The translations under genes were made by a program, and so were the position numbers. Positions 51,189 to 59,502 of a stretch of DNA of 64,000 nt are shown here, piece after piece; positions within the stretch are counted from its first letter, which is position 1; each line of letters starts with the position of its first letter. Source of the stretch: Variovorax paradoxus (GTDB taxonomy: Bacteria > Pseudomonadota > Gammaproteobacteria > Burkholderiales > Burkholderiaceae_C); assembly GCF_022009635.1 (NCBI RefSeq), contig NZ_CP091716.1, positions 1,131,001-1,195,000 of the forward strand, given 5' to 3'. The notes under the pieces are model-generated. The model ran no database searches, was not told the origin of the DNA, and was given only the letters and a program-made list of their open reading frames with translations.

Positions 51189-52186
51189 GCGATGGCCTCC
51201 GGCCGAAGACTGGGAGGCTGGATGAATGCATCGCTGCCGAAGTCCCACAGCAGCGCCTCTTCGCCCCCGGCGCGCAGGCGCACCTGCCGCGTGGCATCGA
51301 CCTCGCCGATCACGCCGCAGGCGATGTCGCGCGACGCGAAGCGCGCCAGCACCGAAGCCACCTGAGCGGGCGCCACGCTGAGCACGAAGCCGTAGCTCGG
51401 GAACGACGACAGCCAACGCAGCAGCTGCACGCCGTCGGGCCGGGGCAATGCATCGAGGTCGATGCGCGCGCCCACGCCGGAGCATTCGAGCAGCATCATG
51501 GCCGTGCCCACGGCGCCGGCCATGCTGATGTCCTTGCCGGCGCCGCACAGGCCGTCTTCGGCGATGGCCGGCAGCAGTTCGAGGTCGGCGCGCAGCCGCG
51601 CGGCGGGCGCATGGGTCGAGGCGTTCCAGTAAGGAAAAGGCTCCTCGTAGGCGCCGCGCAGGTCGGCCGCCATCACCAGCAGGTGCCCGGGTTTGGCGTC
51701 GAAGCTGGTCAGCAGCCGGCGCGCGTGGCCGAGGATGGCCACAGCCAGTTGCGGCCGCTCGCTGCGGTTGTTGCTGTGCCCGCCGACGATGGGCACGCCG
51801 TAGCGCACGGCGGCCTCGGCCATGCCGCGCAGCACATCGTCGGCGGGGCTCATGCCGGTGCTCCACAGCGCGTCGACCACGGCGGTGGGGCGCCCGCCCA
51901 TGGCGTAGATGTCGCTCACGTTGACCATCACGCCGCAGTAGCCCGCGAACCACGGCATGCGCACGATGAAGTCTTCGACCAGGCCTTCAATGGCGAAGAG
52001 CAGATAGCCGCCGTGGCCGTCCGGAATGGCGGCGCAGTCGTCGCCGATGGGCACGGCCTGCGCGAGCGCGGCGTGGCCGCCGGGCAGCGAGCGGCCGAGC
52101 GCGGAGACCACGTCGCTGATGTCGCGCTTGTGGGCGAAGCCGCGCGTGGCGCGCAGGGCTTCGGCGATGTCGTGGACGCTCGTCAT
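51179..52186 (-). CDS. AIR-synthase-like (PurM/SelD-fold) protein of the Nit1 cluster
   Basis: The 335 aa product has the PurM-type fold: the IGDDCAAIPDG segment at its N-terminus, GVMVNVSDIYAMGGRP and a glycine-rich AEDGLCGAGKDISMAG region. This family (sll0787-type) is part of Nit1 clusters and probably uses ATP. The start at 52186 overlaps the GNAT stop by 4 nt. The specific substrate is unknown. Confidence 0.85.
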   Translation of the reverse strand: MTSVHDIAEALRATRGFAHKRDISDVVSALGRSLPGGHAALAQAVPIGDDCAAIPDGHGGYLLFAIEGLVEDFIVRMPWFAGYCGVMVNVSDIYAMGGRPTAVVDALWSTGMSPADDVLRGMAEAAVRYGVPIVGGHSNNRSERPQLAVAILGHARRLLTSFDAKPGHLLVMAADLRGAYEEPFPYWNASTHAPAARLRADLELLPAIAEDGLCGAGKDISMAGAVGTAMMLLECSGVGARIDLDALPRPDGVQLLRWLSSFPSYGFVLSVAPAQVASVLARFASRDIACGVIGEVDATRQVRLRAGGEEALLWDFGSDAFIQPPSLRPEAIACP

Positions 52187-52743
52187 GCCAGCACCTTGGC
52201 GCGCGTGACGAAGCCGCTCACCGGGTCGTGGCAGGGCGGATACCAGTCCAGGTCGGCCCGCATGCGCGCATGCGGGCGGCCGTGCACGTTCGTCTCTTCG
52301 AGCATGGTCCAGCCGAGCTTGTTGAACAACGGCACGTTCTGCATCTGCACCTGCGCGAGGAAGGTCTCGCAGCCCAGTGCATGGGCGCGCGACACGGCCA
52401 GCCGTATCAGCGTCGCGCCCAGGTGCCCCTGGCTGCGGAACGCGGGGTGCACGGCCAGCCGCGAACCCCACCATTCGCCGTCAGCTTCACCGCGATGGAT
52501 GCGCACCGTGCCCACCACTTGCTCGGGCATGCCGCCGTTGCACGACATGGCCACCAGCAGCCGCGCATGCTCGTCGACGGCGTCCCGGTCATCGCGCGCG
52601 AAGATGCCCTGCTCGATGCAGAACACCGCGCGGCGCAGCGCCATGGCCTCGTCGCGCTCCCATTGCTGGGCGGCTTCGCGCACCAGGTATTCGACGGGCG
52701 CGTAGTGGTCCGCCATTTCGCAGAGATCGTCGATGCACAGCAT
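52183..52743 (-). CDS. GNAT-family acetyltransferase of the Nit1 cluster (MSMEG_0567 N-terminal type)
   Basis: The 186 aa product has the GNAT signature SRLAVHPAFRSQGHLGATLIRLAV (in parts; acetyl-CoA-binding Q/RxxGxG/A site) and a final region ending in DLDWYPPCHDPVSGFVTRAKV. Its start lies 2 nt downstream of the radical SAM stop. In some bacteria GNAT and AIR-synthase-like domains are fused into one protein; here they are separate, overlapping genes. Confidence 0.85.
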   Translation of the reverse strand: MLCIDDLCEMADHYAPVEYLVREAAQQWERDEAMALRRAVFCIEQGIFARDDRDAVDEHARLLVAMSCNGGMPEQVVGTVRIHRGEADGEWWGSRLAVHPAFRSQGHLGATLIRLAVSRAHALGCETFLAQVQMQNVPLFNKLGWTMLEETNVHGRPHARMRADLDWYPPCHDPVSGFVTRAKVLA

Positions 52744-52745
52744 GG

Positions 52746-53864
52746 TCAGCCTTCGCTTTCCTTTTCGTATATGGAGAGCGACGAGCAGGCGCCGCACTTG
52801 CCGCAGCCGGCCTTGATGTCGGCCGAGCGCAGGCCCGCGGCCACCACGCGCTCGCCCAGCGGCGCGAGCAGCGACTTCATGAATTCGGGCGTGGGGGCGG
52901 GGTGGTCTTCCAGCGGCGTGCCGCTGATCGGCACGAAAGGCACGACGAAGGGATACACGCCGCGCGCCAGCAGCTGGTCGCAGGTGTCCAGGATGGCCTC
53001 GCGTGTGTCGCCCAGCCCGGCCAGGATGTACGTGCTGACCTGCCCGCGCCCGAACACGGCCACCGCCGCCTCGAAGGCGCTCATGTAGCGCGACACCGGC
53101 ACACCGGCCTTGCCCGGCATGATGCGTTCGCGCACCTCGGGCGTGACCACTTCCAGGTGCATGCCCAGTGTGTCGATGCCCGCGGCCTTCATGCGGTGGA
53201 ACCACTGGTCGTCGTCGGGCGGCTCGCACTGGCCCTGGATGGGAATGTCGACCGCGGCCTTGATGGCGAAGGCGCTCTCGCACAGCACGGCCGCGCCGCG
53301 GTCGGTGGCGTTGGGCGTGCCGGTGGTCATGACCATGTGCTTCACGCCGTCGAGCAGCACGGCGGCGCGCGCCACCTCGGCGAGCTGCTCCGGCGTCTTG
53401 CGCGCGACGGTGCGGCCGGCCGCGAGCGATTGGCCGATCGCGCAGAACTTGCAGCTCTTCTTGCGGCTTTCGTAGCGGATGCAGGTCTGCAGCACGGTGG
53501 TGGCGAGCACGTCGCTGCCGTGCAGCGTGGCGATGTGCGAGTAGGGCACACCGTCGAAGGTCTGCATGGCGTAGAAGCGCGGCTGCTTCGGAAAGCTGAT
53601 GCTCGCGATGGGAATGCTGCCGCGCATCACGCGGCTCATGCCGCTGGCGTCGGGTGCTTCGGCGGTGAAGGGCGAGTGCCACGCGGTCGAGGTGTGGACG
53701 GGCACCATGATCGTGTGGCCGTCGACCGTCACGGCCTTGTGGTCCGAAGGGCCCGCGCCGCCGCGGCGGCTCGCGACGCCGGCCGATGGGTCAACCAGCC
53801 GCAACCCGAAGGACTGGAGCTCGGTCATCAATTGCCGGCTGTGCGGCAGTGTCGTCGTGGTCAT
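52746..53864 (-). CDS. Radical SAM enzyme of the Nit1 cluster (MSMEG_0568 type)
   Basis: The 372 aa product has an iron-sulfur motif Cys128-x9-Cys138-xx-Cys141 ([18 protein letters not shown]), wider than the classic CxxxCxxC, followed by a TIM-barrel-like region ([34 protein letters not shown] in parts). A second cluster motif lies at the C-terminus (CGKCGAC, residues 354-360). It starts at ATG 53,864 with CAGGAG upstream and overlaps the nitrilase 3' end by 74 nt. Confidence 0.85.
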   Translation of the reverse strand: MTTTTLPHSRQLMTELQSFGLRLVDPSAGVASRRGGAGPSDHKAVTVDGHTIMVPVHTSTAWHSPFTAEAPDASGMSRVMRGSIPIASISFPKQPRFYAMQTFDGVPYSHIATLHGSDVLATTVLQTCIRYESRKKSCKFCAIGQSLAAGRTVARKTPEQLAEVARAAVLLDGVKHMVMTTGTPNATDRGAAVLCESAFAIKAAVDIPIQGQCEPPDDDQWFHRMKAAGIDTLGMHLEVVTPEVRERIMPGKAGVPVSRYMSAFEAAVAVFGRGQVSTYILAGLGDTREAILDTCDQLLARGVYPFVVPFVPISGTPLEDHPAPTPEFMKSLLAPLGERVVAAGLRSADIKAGCGKCGACSSLSIYEKESEG

Positions 53865-54834
53865 GTTCGGGGCTCCTGGAGGCGAAGGGTTGCGTGAGAT
53901 GCATGGGCACGGTGGTCTGCGCCGGCCGGTCGTTGATGGCGAGCGACAGCAGCTCGGGCCGCGCGTAGTGGCCGACCGAATCCATCATTCGCTTGCGCTT
54001 GGCGATCAGCGCCATGTCGAGGTCGGCCACCACCATGCCTTCGCCTTCGGTGAGCGGCGGCGCGAGATGCTTGCCCTCGGGCGAGACGATGGCCGTGTGG
54101 CAGCCGCCGCGCAGCGCCTTCTGCAGATTGGCATCGGGCGTGACCGAGCGGATCTGCTCGTCGGTGAGCCAGCCGGTGGCGTTGACCACGAAGCAGCCCG
54201 ACTCGAGCGCGTGGTGGCGGATGGTCACTTCCATCTGCTCCGCGAAGATCGGGCCGACCAGCGAGCCGGGGAACTGCGCGCAGTGGATCTGCTCGTGCTG
54301 CGCCATCAGCGCGTAGCGCGCGAGCGGGTTGTAGTGCTCCCAGCAGGCCAGCGCGCCGACGCGGCCGACTGCCGTGTCGACCACCTTCAGGCCCGCGCCG
54401 TCGCCCATGCCCCAGACCATGCGCTCGTGGTACGTGGGCGTGATCTTGCGGCGCTTGAGCGCCAGCGTGCCGTCGGCATCGAACACCAGCTGCGTGTTGT
54501 AGAGGCTGCCGTGGTCGCGCTCGTTCACGCCGAGCACCACCACCATGTTGCGCGCGCGGGCCCGCTCGGCCACCGCCTGCGTGACCGGGCCGGGCACGAC
54601 CACCGCCCGCTCCGCCAGCCGCAGGTGCGGCGCGCCCTGCAGCACCGGCGGCAGCACGAAGCTGAAGTAGGGGTAGTAGGGCACGAAGGTCTCGGGAAAG
54701 ACCGCGAGCTGCGCGCCCCTGGCGGCGGCCGCGTCGATGGCGCCGCACACGCGCTCCAGCGTGCCTTCGGGCCGCTCGAAGTCGGGTGCGATCTGTATCG
54801 CCGCCGCTCGCACGGTGGTGGGTGTGGATGCCAT
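53791..54834 (-). CDS. Nit1-type nitrilase
   Basis: The 347 aa product is a complete carbon-nitrogen hydrolase with the catalytic triad Glu48 ([13 protein letters not shown]), Lys130 ([11 protein letters not shown]) and Cys164 ([10 protein letters not shown]). It converts organic nitriles to carboxylic acids and ammonia. In branch 1 nitrilases this gene always travels with the radical SAM, GNAT, AIR-synthase-like and flavoprotein genes present here. The last 25 codons overlap the radical SAM start, giving a basic/acidic tail with no known role. Substrate is not readable from sequence. Confidence 0.92.
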   Translation of the reverse strand: MASTPTTVRAAAIQIAPDFERPEGTLERVCGAIDAAAARGAQLAVFPETFVPYYPYFSFVLPPVLQGAPHLRLAERAVVVPGPVTQAVAERARARNMVVVLGVNERDHGSLYNTQLVFDADGTLALKRRKITPTYHERMVWGMGDGAGLKVVDTAVGRVGALACWEHYNPLARYALMAQHEQIHCAQFPGSLVGPIFAEQMEVTIRHHALESGCFVVNATGWLTDEQIRSVTPDANLQKALRGGCHTAIVSPEGKHLAPPLTEGEGMVVADLDMALIAKRKRMMDSVGHYARPELLSLAINDRPAQTTVPMHLTQPFASRSPEHDHDDTAAQPAIDDRAPVLRVAAG

Positions 54835-54848
54835 CGCCGCGCCTTCGC

Positions 54849-55331
54849 TCACAGTGTCCAGGTGTCCAGGATGACCGCGCCGGCCTTCTTGTGCAGCAGC
54901 ACGAGGTCGAGCACGTCGAGCGGGTTGATCGGCGTGATGCCCTCGATCAGCGCGCCTTCGCCGTGGCCGTAAAGCGCCTGCAGCGCGAAGCGGCAGGCAT
55001 ACACCTTGCCGCCTTCTTCCATGAACTTGACGATCTGCTTGTTGAAGTTCTGGTGGCCAGGGAAGGCTTCGTCGCCCAGCGTGGGAAAGCCGCGCTGCAC
55101 GCCCAGCGTCACGCCGGGGCCGTACAGAAGCACCGAGGTCTCGTAGCCCTTGCGGCGCAGCCGCGTCGCCTGCAGCAGGTTGACGAAGCCGATGGAGCCT
55201 TCGAAGGCCACGGTGTGGAAGGTGACGAGCGCCTTCTCGCCAGGCTCGGCCTTGACGTCTTCGAACACCTTCTCTTCGTAGTCGACGAGGTACTCGCCTT
55301 TCTCGTTGCGGGGGCGGGTGACTTTGGGCAT
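54849..55331 (-). CDS. DsrE-like protein of the Nit1 cluster (MSMEG_0572/sll0783 type)
   Basis: The 160 aa product is the first gene of the Nit1 operon. It has a DsrE-like alpha/beta fold ([33 protein letters not shown]) with a single Cys in YACRFAL that could be functional. It starts at ATG 55,331 and is followed by the nitrilase after 14 nt. Members are linked to nitrogen starvation responses in cyanobacteria and mycobacteria. Confidence 0.82.
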   Translation of the reverse strand: MPKVTRPRNEKGEYLVDYEEKVFEDVKAEPGEKALVTFHTVAFEGSIGFVNLLQATRLRRKGYETSVLLYGPGVTLGVQRGFPTLGDEAFPGHQNFNKQIVKFMEEGGKVYACRFALQALYGHGEGALIEGITPINPLDVLDLVLLHKKAGAVILDTWTL

Positions 55332-55685
55332 GGGGGACTCCGGTTGGGTGGTTGGACACGCAGGTCTTGCGTGCCTTCCTCTTCGCAGGCGATGTGCCAG
55401 CGCGCACGCAGGCTCGTGCAATCAAGTCGCGATCAACGCGCAGCGGCGCGGGCCGCGCAGTGCAAAAAATTTTTCGAGTGCACGCAAAGGCCGGCCGGCG
55501 GGCGGACCGAGCGGCCTGCCTTGCACCGGGAAGACGCATGCGCCGTGCGATCAATGCACCCGATCAATGGGGTTGATCGCACCTGATCGAAGCATCCGGG
55601 CCCTCTGGGGCGGGCGCGGATCCTGCGTGTCGATCGGTGGCTGGATGCAATCAATGGATGCAATCAACTTCGCCGGAGCCCACCG
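55332..55685. promoter_or_regulatory. Divergent control region of the Nit1 operon and its MocR-type regulator
   Basis: This 354 nt gene-free region separates the - strand Nit1 operon from the + strand regulator. It contains repeated TGCRATCAA-like sites: GTGCAATCAA at 55,416, CGCGATCAA at 55,428, TGCGATCAA at 55,546-55,554 and its exact complement TTGATCGCA at 55,573-55,581, and a tandem 13-mer TGGATGCAATCAA at 55,642-55,654 and 55,655-55,667, just before the regulator's ribosome site. A further CGATCAATGG lies at 55,561. The arrangement fits cooperative binding by a MocR dimer at both promoters. Short reading frames here were not called. Confidence 0.7.
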
Positions 55686-57077
55686 ATGACTACCATCACC
55701 GCCCACTGGCGCAGGCAGCTGCGCAACAGCGCCCGACCTGCCTATCTGCAGCTGGCCGAGCTGATCGCCGACGACATCAAGACCGGCCGCCTCGGCGTGC
55801 GCGACCGGCTGCCCACGCTGCGCGAACTGGCGAACGACCTGGAGCTGAACTACACGACGGTGGCGCGCGGCTATGCCGAGGCGCGCAAGCGCGGGCTGAT
55901 CGATTCGCGCGCGGGCACGGGCACCTTCATCCGCTCGGGCAGCCCGAGCCTGCGGCTGCGCGGCGGCAGCGGCGCGGAGATGACGATGAACATGCCGCCC
56001 GAGCCCGACGACGAGCACCTGATGGCGCGGCTGCACGACAGCGCGAGCCGGGCCTTCGCGCAGGCCGACTTTCACGACCTGCTGCGCTACCAGGACTTCG
56101 GCGGCACCGCGCACGACCGTGCCGCCGCCATGCACTGGCTGCGGCCCTTCGTGCCCGATGCGAGCGTCGACCGCATCCTGGTGTGCCCCGGCATCCACGG
56201 CGTGCTCACCGCGCTGTTCTCGCAGCTGGCAAGGCCGGGCGAGCTGGTGTGCGTGGAGTCGCTCACGTACCCCGGCGTGAAGGCCATCGCGGCGCAGCTG
56301 GGCGTGCAGTTGCATGCGCTGCAGATGGACGACGACGGCCCCATCGCCGATGCCTTCGAACATGCCTGCAAGACGCTCAAGCCCAAGGCGCTGTACTGCA
56401 ACCCCACGCTGCTGAATCCGACCTCCGCCACGGTGTCGCGCGCCCGGCGCGAGGCACTGGCGGACGTGGCGCTGCGCTACGCGGTGCCGATCATCGAGGA
56501 CGACGCCTACGGCATGCTGCCGCGCCAGGTGCCCGCGTCGCTCGCCACGCTGGCGCCTGGGCTCACCTACTACGTGAGCGGATTTTCGAAATGCTTCGGT
56601 GCGGGGCTGCGCAGCGCGTACGTGTGCTCGCCGACGGTGGTGCAGTCGCAGCGGCTGGCCGGCGCCATGCGCGCGACCACGGTGATGGCATCACCCATCA
56701 CCAATGCGCTGACCACGCTGTGGGTGGAGGACGGCACCACGGAAGAAATGCTGCAGGCGGTGCGCGCGGAGTCGATGGCGCGGCAGGTGCTGGCCACGCG
56801 CTATCTGGGCGCGAGCGGCCTGCAGGCGCATCCCGAGGGCTTTCATGCGTGGCTGCCGCTCACTCCGGGCTGGAGCCCGGTGGAGTTCGCGTCGTACCTG
56901 CGCACGCAGAACGTGGGCGTGGTCGCGAGCGCGGCCTTCTCTACCGACGGCGATCCGCCCGACGCGGTGCGCATCTGCCTGGGCGGGCCGATGTCGCGCG
57001 AGCAGTGCGATCAGGCGCTGCGGCTCATCGCGGACACGCTGGCGCATCCGCTGCATCCGCATGCCACGCTGCGCTGA
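55686..57077 (+). CDS. MocR-type transcription regulator (GntR HTH plus aminotransferase domain)
   Basis: The 463 aa product has an N-terminal winged helix-turn-helix of the GntR type (about 18-85, LPTLRELANDLELNYTTVARGY in parts) and a C-terminal class I aminotransferase-like domain, with the PLP lysine at about Lys302 (VSGFSKCFGAGLRSAYV). Such regulators bind PLP and respond to an amine ligand. It is divergent to the Nit1 operon and probably controls it through the repeated sites upstream. Its 3' end faces the IscR-like gene with only 27 nt in between. Confidence 0.9.
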   Translation: MTTITAHWRRQLRNSARPAYLQLAELIADDIKTGRLGVRDRLPTLRELANDLELNYTTVARGYAEARKRGLIDSRAGTGTFIRSGSPSLRLRGGSGAEMTMNMPPEPDDEHLMARLHDSASRAFAQADFHDLLRYQDFGGTAHDRAAAMHWLRPFVPDASVDRILVCPGIHGVLTALFSQLARPGELVCVESLTYPGVKAIAAQLGVQLHALQMDDDGPIADAFEHACKTLKPKALYCNPTLLNPTSATVSRARREALADVALRYAVPIIEDDAYGMLPRQVPASLATLAPGLTYYVSGFSKCFGAGLRSAYVCSPTVVQSQRLAGAMRATTVMASPITNALTTLWVEDGTTEEMLQAVRAESMARQVLATRYLGASGLQAHPEGFHAWLPLTPGWSPVEFASYLRTQNVGVVASAAFSTDGDPPDAVRICLGGPMSREQCDQALRLIADTLAHPLHPHATLR

Positions 57078-57095
57078 CCGCCGCAGGCGCGGCGG
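57078..57095. terminator. GC hairpin between two convergent genes
   Basis: CCGCCGC (57,078-57,084) and GCGGCGG (57,089-57,095) form a perfect 7-bp stem with a 4-nt loop, right after the MocR stop and 10 nt before the IscR-like stop. It is symmetrical and could end transcription from both sides. No T-run follows on either strand, so it is only a weak call. Confidence 0.3.
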
Positions 57096-57104
57096 CGTGT
57101 GCCG

Positions 57105-57659
57105 TCAGCGCTTGGCGAACACGCCGCTCCATGCGAACACGGAGTTGGGCGCGTTCACGTGCCGCAGGCTGGGCACGGGGCGCGGCTGGGGCTCTTTCTT
57201 GCGCGGGGCTTCTTCTTCGACGCGCACGCCCTTGGCGAGCTGGTCGTCGACCAGGCTCTGCAGGGTCACGGAGTCGAGGAACTCCATCACGTGGTGGTTG
57301 GCGGATGCCCAGAGCGCTTCGGTGGAGTAGCAGCCGGAATCGCCGGCTGCATTCGTGGTGGCCTTGCCGTGCGGCGGTGCGCCTTCGGCCTCGGGCGCGG
57401 CCTGGCCGTCGACCGAGAACAGGATGTCCGCAACGGTGATCTCCGAGGCCTTGCGCATCAGCGTGTAGCCGCCGCCGGGACCGCGGGTCGCCTTCACCAG
57501 CGCATGCTGGCGCAGCTTGCTGAAGAGTGCCTCCAGCGACGAGCGTGCAATGTGTTGGCGCTTGGCGATCGACGCCAGGGCCACGGGGCCGGCCTGCTCG
57601 CGCAGTGCGACATCGATCATGGCCGTCACGGCGAAGCCGCCCTTCGTCGTCAGACGCAT
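57105..57659 (-). CDS. Rrf2/IscR-family regulator with a single cysteine
   Basis: The 184 aa product has the Rrf2 winged helix-turn-helix at its start (KGGFAVTAMIDVAL, IAKRQHIARSSLEALFSKLRQ in parts) and the IscR-like GPGGGYTLMRKASEITVADIL segment. Of the three cluster-binding cysteines of IscR only one is kept (Cys110 in GCYSTEALW). The others are replaced in an Ala/Gly-rich loop. It therefore probably does not bind a [2Fe-2S] cluster in the IscR way. It is likely an IscR paralogue rather than the isc operon regulator; no isc genes are nearby. Confidence 0.85.
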   Translation of the reverse strand: MRLTTKGGFAVTAMIDVALREQAGPVALASIAKRQHIARSSLEALFSKLRQHALVKATRGPGGGYTLMRKASEITVADILFSVDGQAAPEAEGAPPHGKATTNAAGDSGCYSTEALWASANHHVMEFLDSVTLQSLVDDQLAKGVRVEEEAPRKKEPQPRPVPSLRHVNAPNSVFAWSGVFAKR

Positions 57660-57793
57660 GGAGTGTTCCTCATGGATGTGTCTGGAATACAGACATTGAA
57701 TGAATGGCTGTCTTGCGCGTGCGCGGAAGACAGCGCCGGAACGTAGGTGTCCGAAAGCCCCGAAAAAGTTTCCGGAATGCTTCTTAAGCTTCT

Positions 57794-58711
57794 TCAGGTT
57801 TGGATGTAACCAACGGTTCGCGCGTCGGTGTTTTCCGGCGATCGAGGCTCGCCCATCATCTCGCGCAGGGTGGATTCGATCATGCGGGACATCGCGTCCA
57901 GGGCCAGGTCGTTGGGCTGGGTGCCGAAGGGCTCTTCGATCTCCGCGCCCAGCGCCTCGAGCGCGAAGAAGGTGTACGCGATAAACGCGACCACCACCGG
58001 CGTCATCGCGCCGATGGCATCGACGAGGCCGAAGGGCAGCAGCACGCAATAGAGATAAATCGTGCGGTGGATGATGACGGAATAGGTGAAGGGAATCGGC
58101 GTGCCAGCGATGCGCTCGCAGCCGCCCAGCGCCTCCGTCAGCCGCCCCAGCGGAACTTCCATGGCCTGCGCGAGCATCGGGTCGAGCCGGCCGCTCTTGC
58201 GCTGGTCGCGCAGCCATTCGCCGACCATGAGCAGCAGCACGGCCGGCTTGAAGCGCGCCGTGCGCAGGCGCTCGCAGTCTTCGGGTGGCAACAGGCGGGC
58301 GAGATCGGCGGAAGGATCGGTGCCGCGCAGCTGATGGCGCAGTGCATGCACGAAGGCGATGAGGCGCGCGGCCGCAGTGCCGGCGTGCGACGGCGAGTCG
58401 CCGAGCGTCAGGGCCTGGCGCACCAGCGAGCGTGTTTCGTTGAGCAGGGTGCCCCACAGGGTGCGGGCTTCCCAATACCGCGAATAGCTCGTGCTGTTCC
58501 TGAAGCCCAGGAAGATGGCGAGCGTGAGGCCGATGAGCGAGAAGGGCACGAAGTTGAGCGGCACCTTCCATTGGAAGAGCCGCCCGTGCAGCACCGTCAC
58601 CAGCACCGCGAAGGCGGTGGTCCACAACAGCTGCGGAACGATGTCCGGCAGAACCGAGCCGCGCCACACGAAGAGCATGCGCAGCCAGTGAGGGCGGGGT
58701 CGGACGATCAT
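57794..58711 (-). CDS. Bestrophin-like anion channel family membrane protein
   Basis: The 305 aa product has the bestrophin (YneE/UPF0187) pattern: the first half with two hydrophobic helices (IVPQLLWTTAFAVLVTVL; IGLTLAIFLGFRNSTSYSRYWEAR in parts) including the RNSTSYSRYWEAR block, and the second half with GDPIPFTYS-like TPIPFTYSVIIHR and a EIEEPFGTQPNDLALD motif near the C-terminus. ATG 58711 fits the family. It forms a pentameric ion channel by family knowledge. No operon partner. Confidence 0.88.
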   Translation of the reverse strand: MIVRPRPHWLRMLFVWRGSVLPDIVPQLLWTTAFAVLVTVLHGRLFQWKVPLNFVPFSLIGLTLAIFLGFRNSTSYSRYWEARTLWGTLLNETRSLVRQALTLGDSPSHAGTAAARLIAFVHALRHQLRGTDPSADLARLLPPEDCERLRTARFKPAVLLLMVGEWLRDQRKSGRLDPMLAQAMEVPLGRLTEALGGCERIAGTPIPFTYSVIIHRTIYLYCVLLPFGLVDAIGAMTPVVVAFIAYTFFALEALGAEIEEPFGTQPNDLALDAMSRMIESTLREMMGEPRSPENTDARTVGYIQT

Positions 58712-58809
58712 CGGTCGGCCATTATCCCCGCGCGCTGGCGCCAGGGCCCCCCGGACCACAGAATGGGGCTCTCATCCACAGCCTTGAGGCATTCGCCGAT
58801 CCACACACC

Positions 58810-59235
58810 ATGTTGACCTACGCAATCCAGAGAGTTGGCTACGACTACAAGCAGACGGACCCGCAAGGGGAGACGAACCTGATCGCCTTCATGGCCGCCA
58901 TCGACGCCTTCCCATGGGCCGAGCAGCTCGCGCAATGGGACGAGCAGCAGGACGGCCCGCTGCCGACGCTGGTGTTGCAGAACGAATCCGACCAGCGTGA
59001 GCTGTGGATCTCGGCGCTGGGCGAAGGCCGCAACCTCAGCTACCAGTTGCAGTCGATGTCGATGCAGATGCGCAAGGGCTTCTTCGGCAAGGCGAAGCTG
59101 GAGCAGGACGTGACGGTCGTGGACGAGAGCAGCCGCGGCGAGGTCGATCGTCTCTGCGAACTTTTCTGCGACGGGCAGTACGAGGTTTTCGACCGCGAGG
59201 TGGCAAGACTCGCCGCGCGAGACAGCGGCGACTGA
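58810..59235 (+). CDS. Hypothetical protein of 141 residues
   Basis: This frame starts at ATG 58,810 and ends just before the AT-rich gap. The product is soluble and acidic, with no signal or membrane segment. It reads as an N-terminal beta/alpha part (YAIQRVGYDYKQ, NLIAFMAAIDAFPW) and a C-terminal helix (VDRLCELFCDGQYEVFDREVARL in parts). No family was recognised. Codon use agrees with its neighbours, so it is probably a real gene. Confidence 0.7.
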   Translation: MLTYAIQRVGYDYKQTDPQGETNLIAFMAAIDAFPWAEQLAQWDEQQDGPLPTLVLQNESDQRELWISALGEGRNLSYQLQSMSMQMRKGFFGKAKLEQDVTVVDESSRGEVDRLCELFCDGQYEVFDREVARLAARDSGD

Positions 59236-59260
59236 GACGGCGAGGCCCCCCGCGCACTAC

Positions 59261-59442
59261 TTCTTATCTATTCTTCTTATTCAATTAGTAGTAGTAGATA
59301 AGGGTAAACCCCCGCTGTGGACAGTGCGCTTTTTTCCATGGCTGACAACGACTTGTCATATCGGTGTCACTGTGTGCACCCGTGCTTTCGGGCTGTATGG
59401 GAACGGGAACAACTCGAGAGCCGACGTTCCCGCTGTGGATAA
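59261..59442. other. Replication-origin-like module (DnaA-trio and DnaA boxes)
   Basis: This gap is strikingly AT-rich. A pyrimidine-rich stretch (59,261-59,285) leads into TAGTAGTAGTAG (59,286-59,297), then an 18-nt spacer ending in CCCCCGC, then the DnaA-box-like TGTGGACAG (59,316-59,324). This is the DnaA-trio plus GC-rich plus box layout known for bacterial origins. A perfect DnaA box TGTGGATAA lies at 59,434-59,442, and a TGACAA-N4-TTGTCA palindrome at 59,343-59,358. It sits between an unknown gene and gph, not next to dnaA. Whether it works as an origin cannot be told from sequence. Confidence 0.5.
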
Positions 59443-59502
59443 CCGGCGCCTTGTGCCGAAACTGTCCCCAGGGTTTTCCCGGAGGGATGGCTCTGATATG
59501 TT

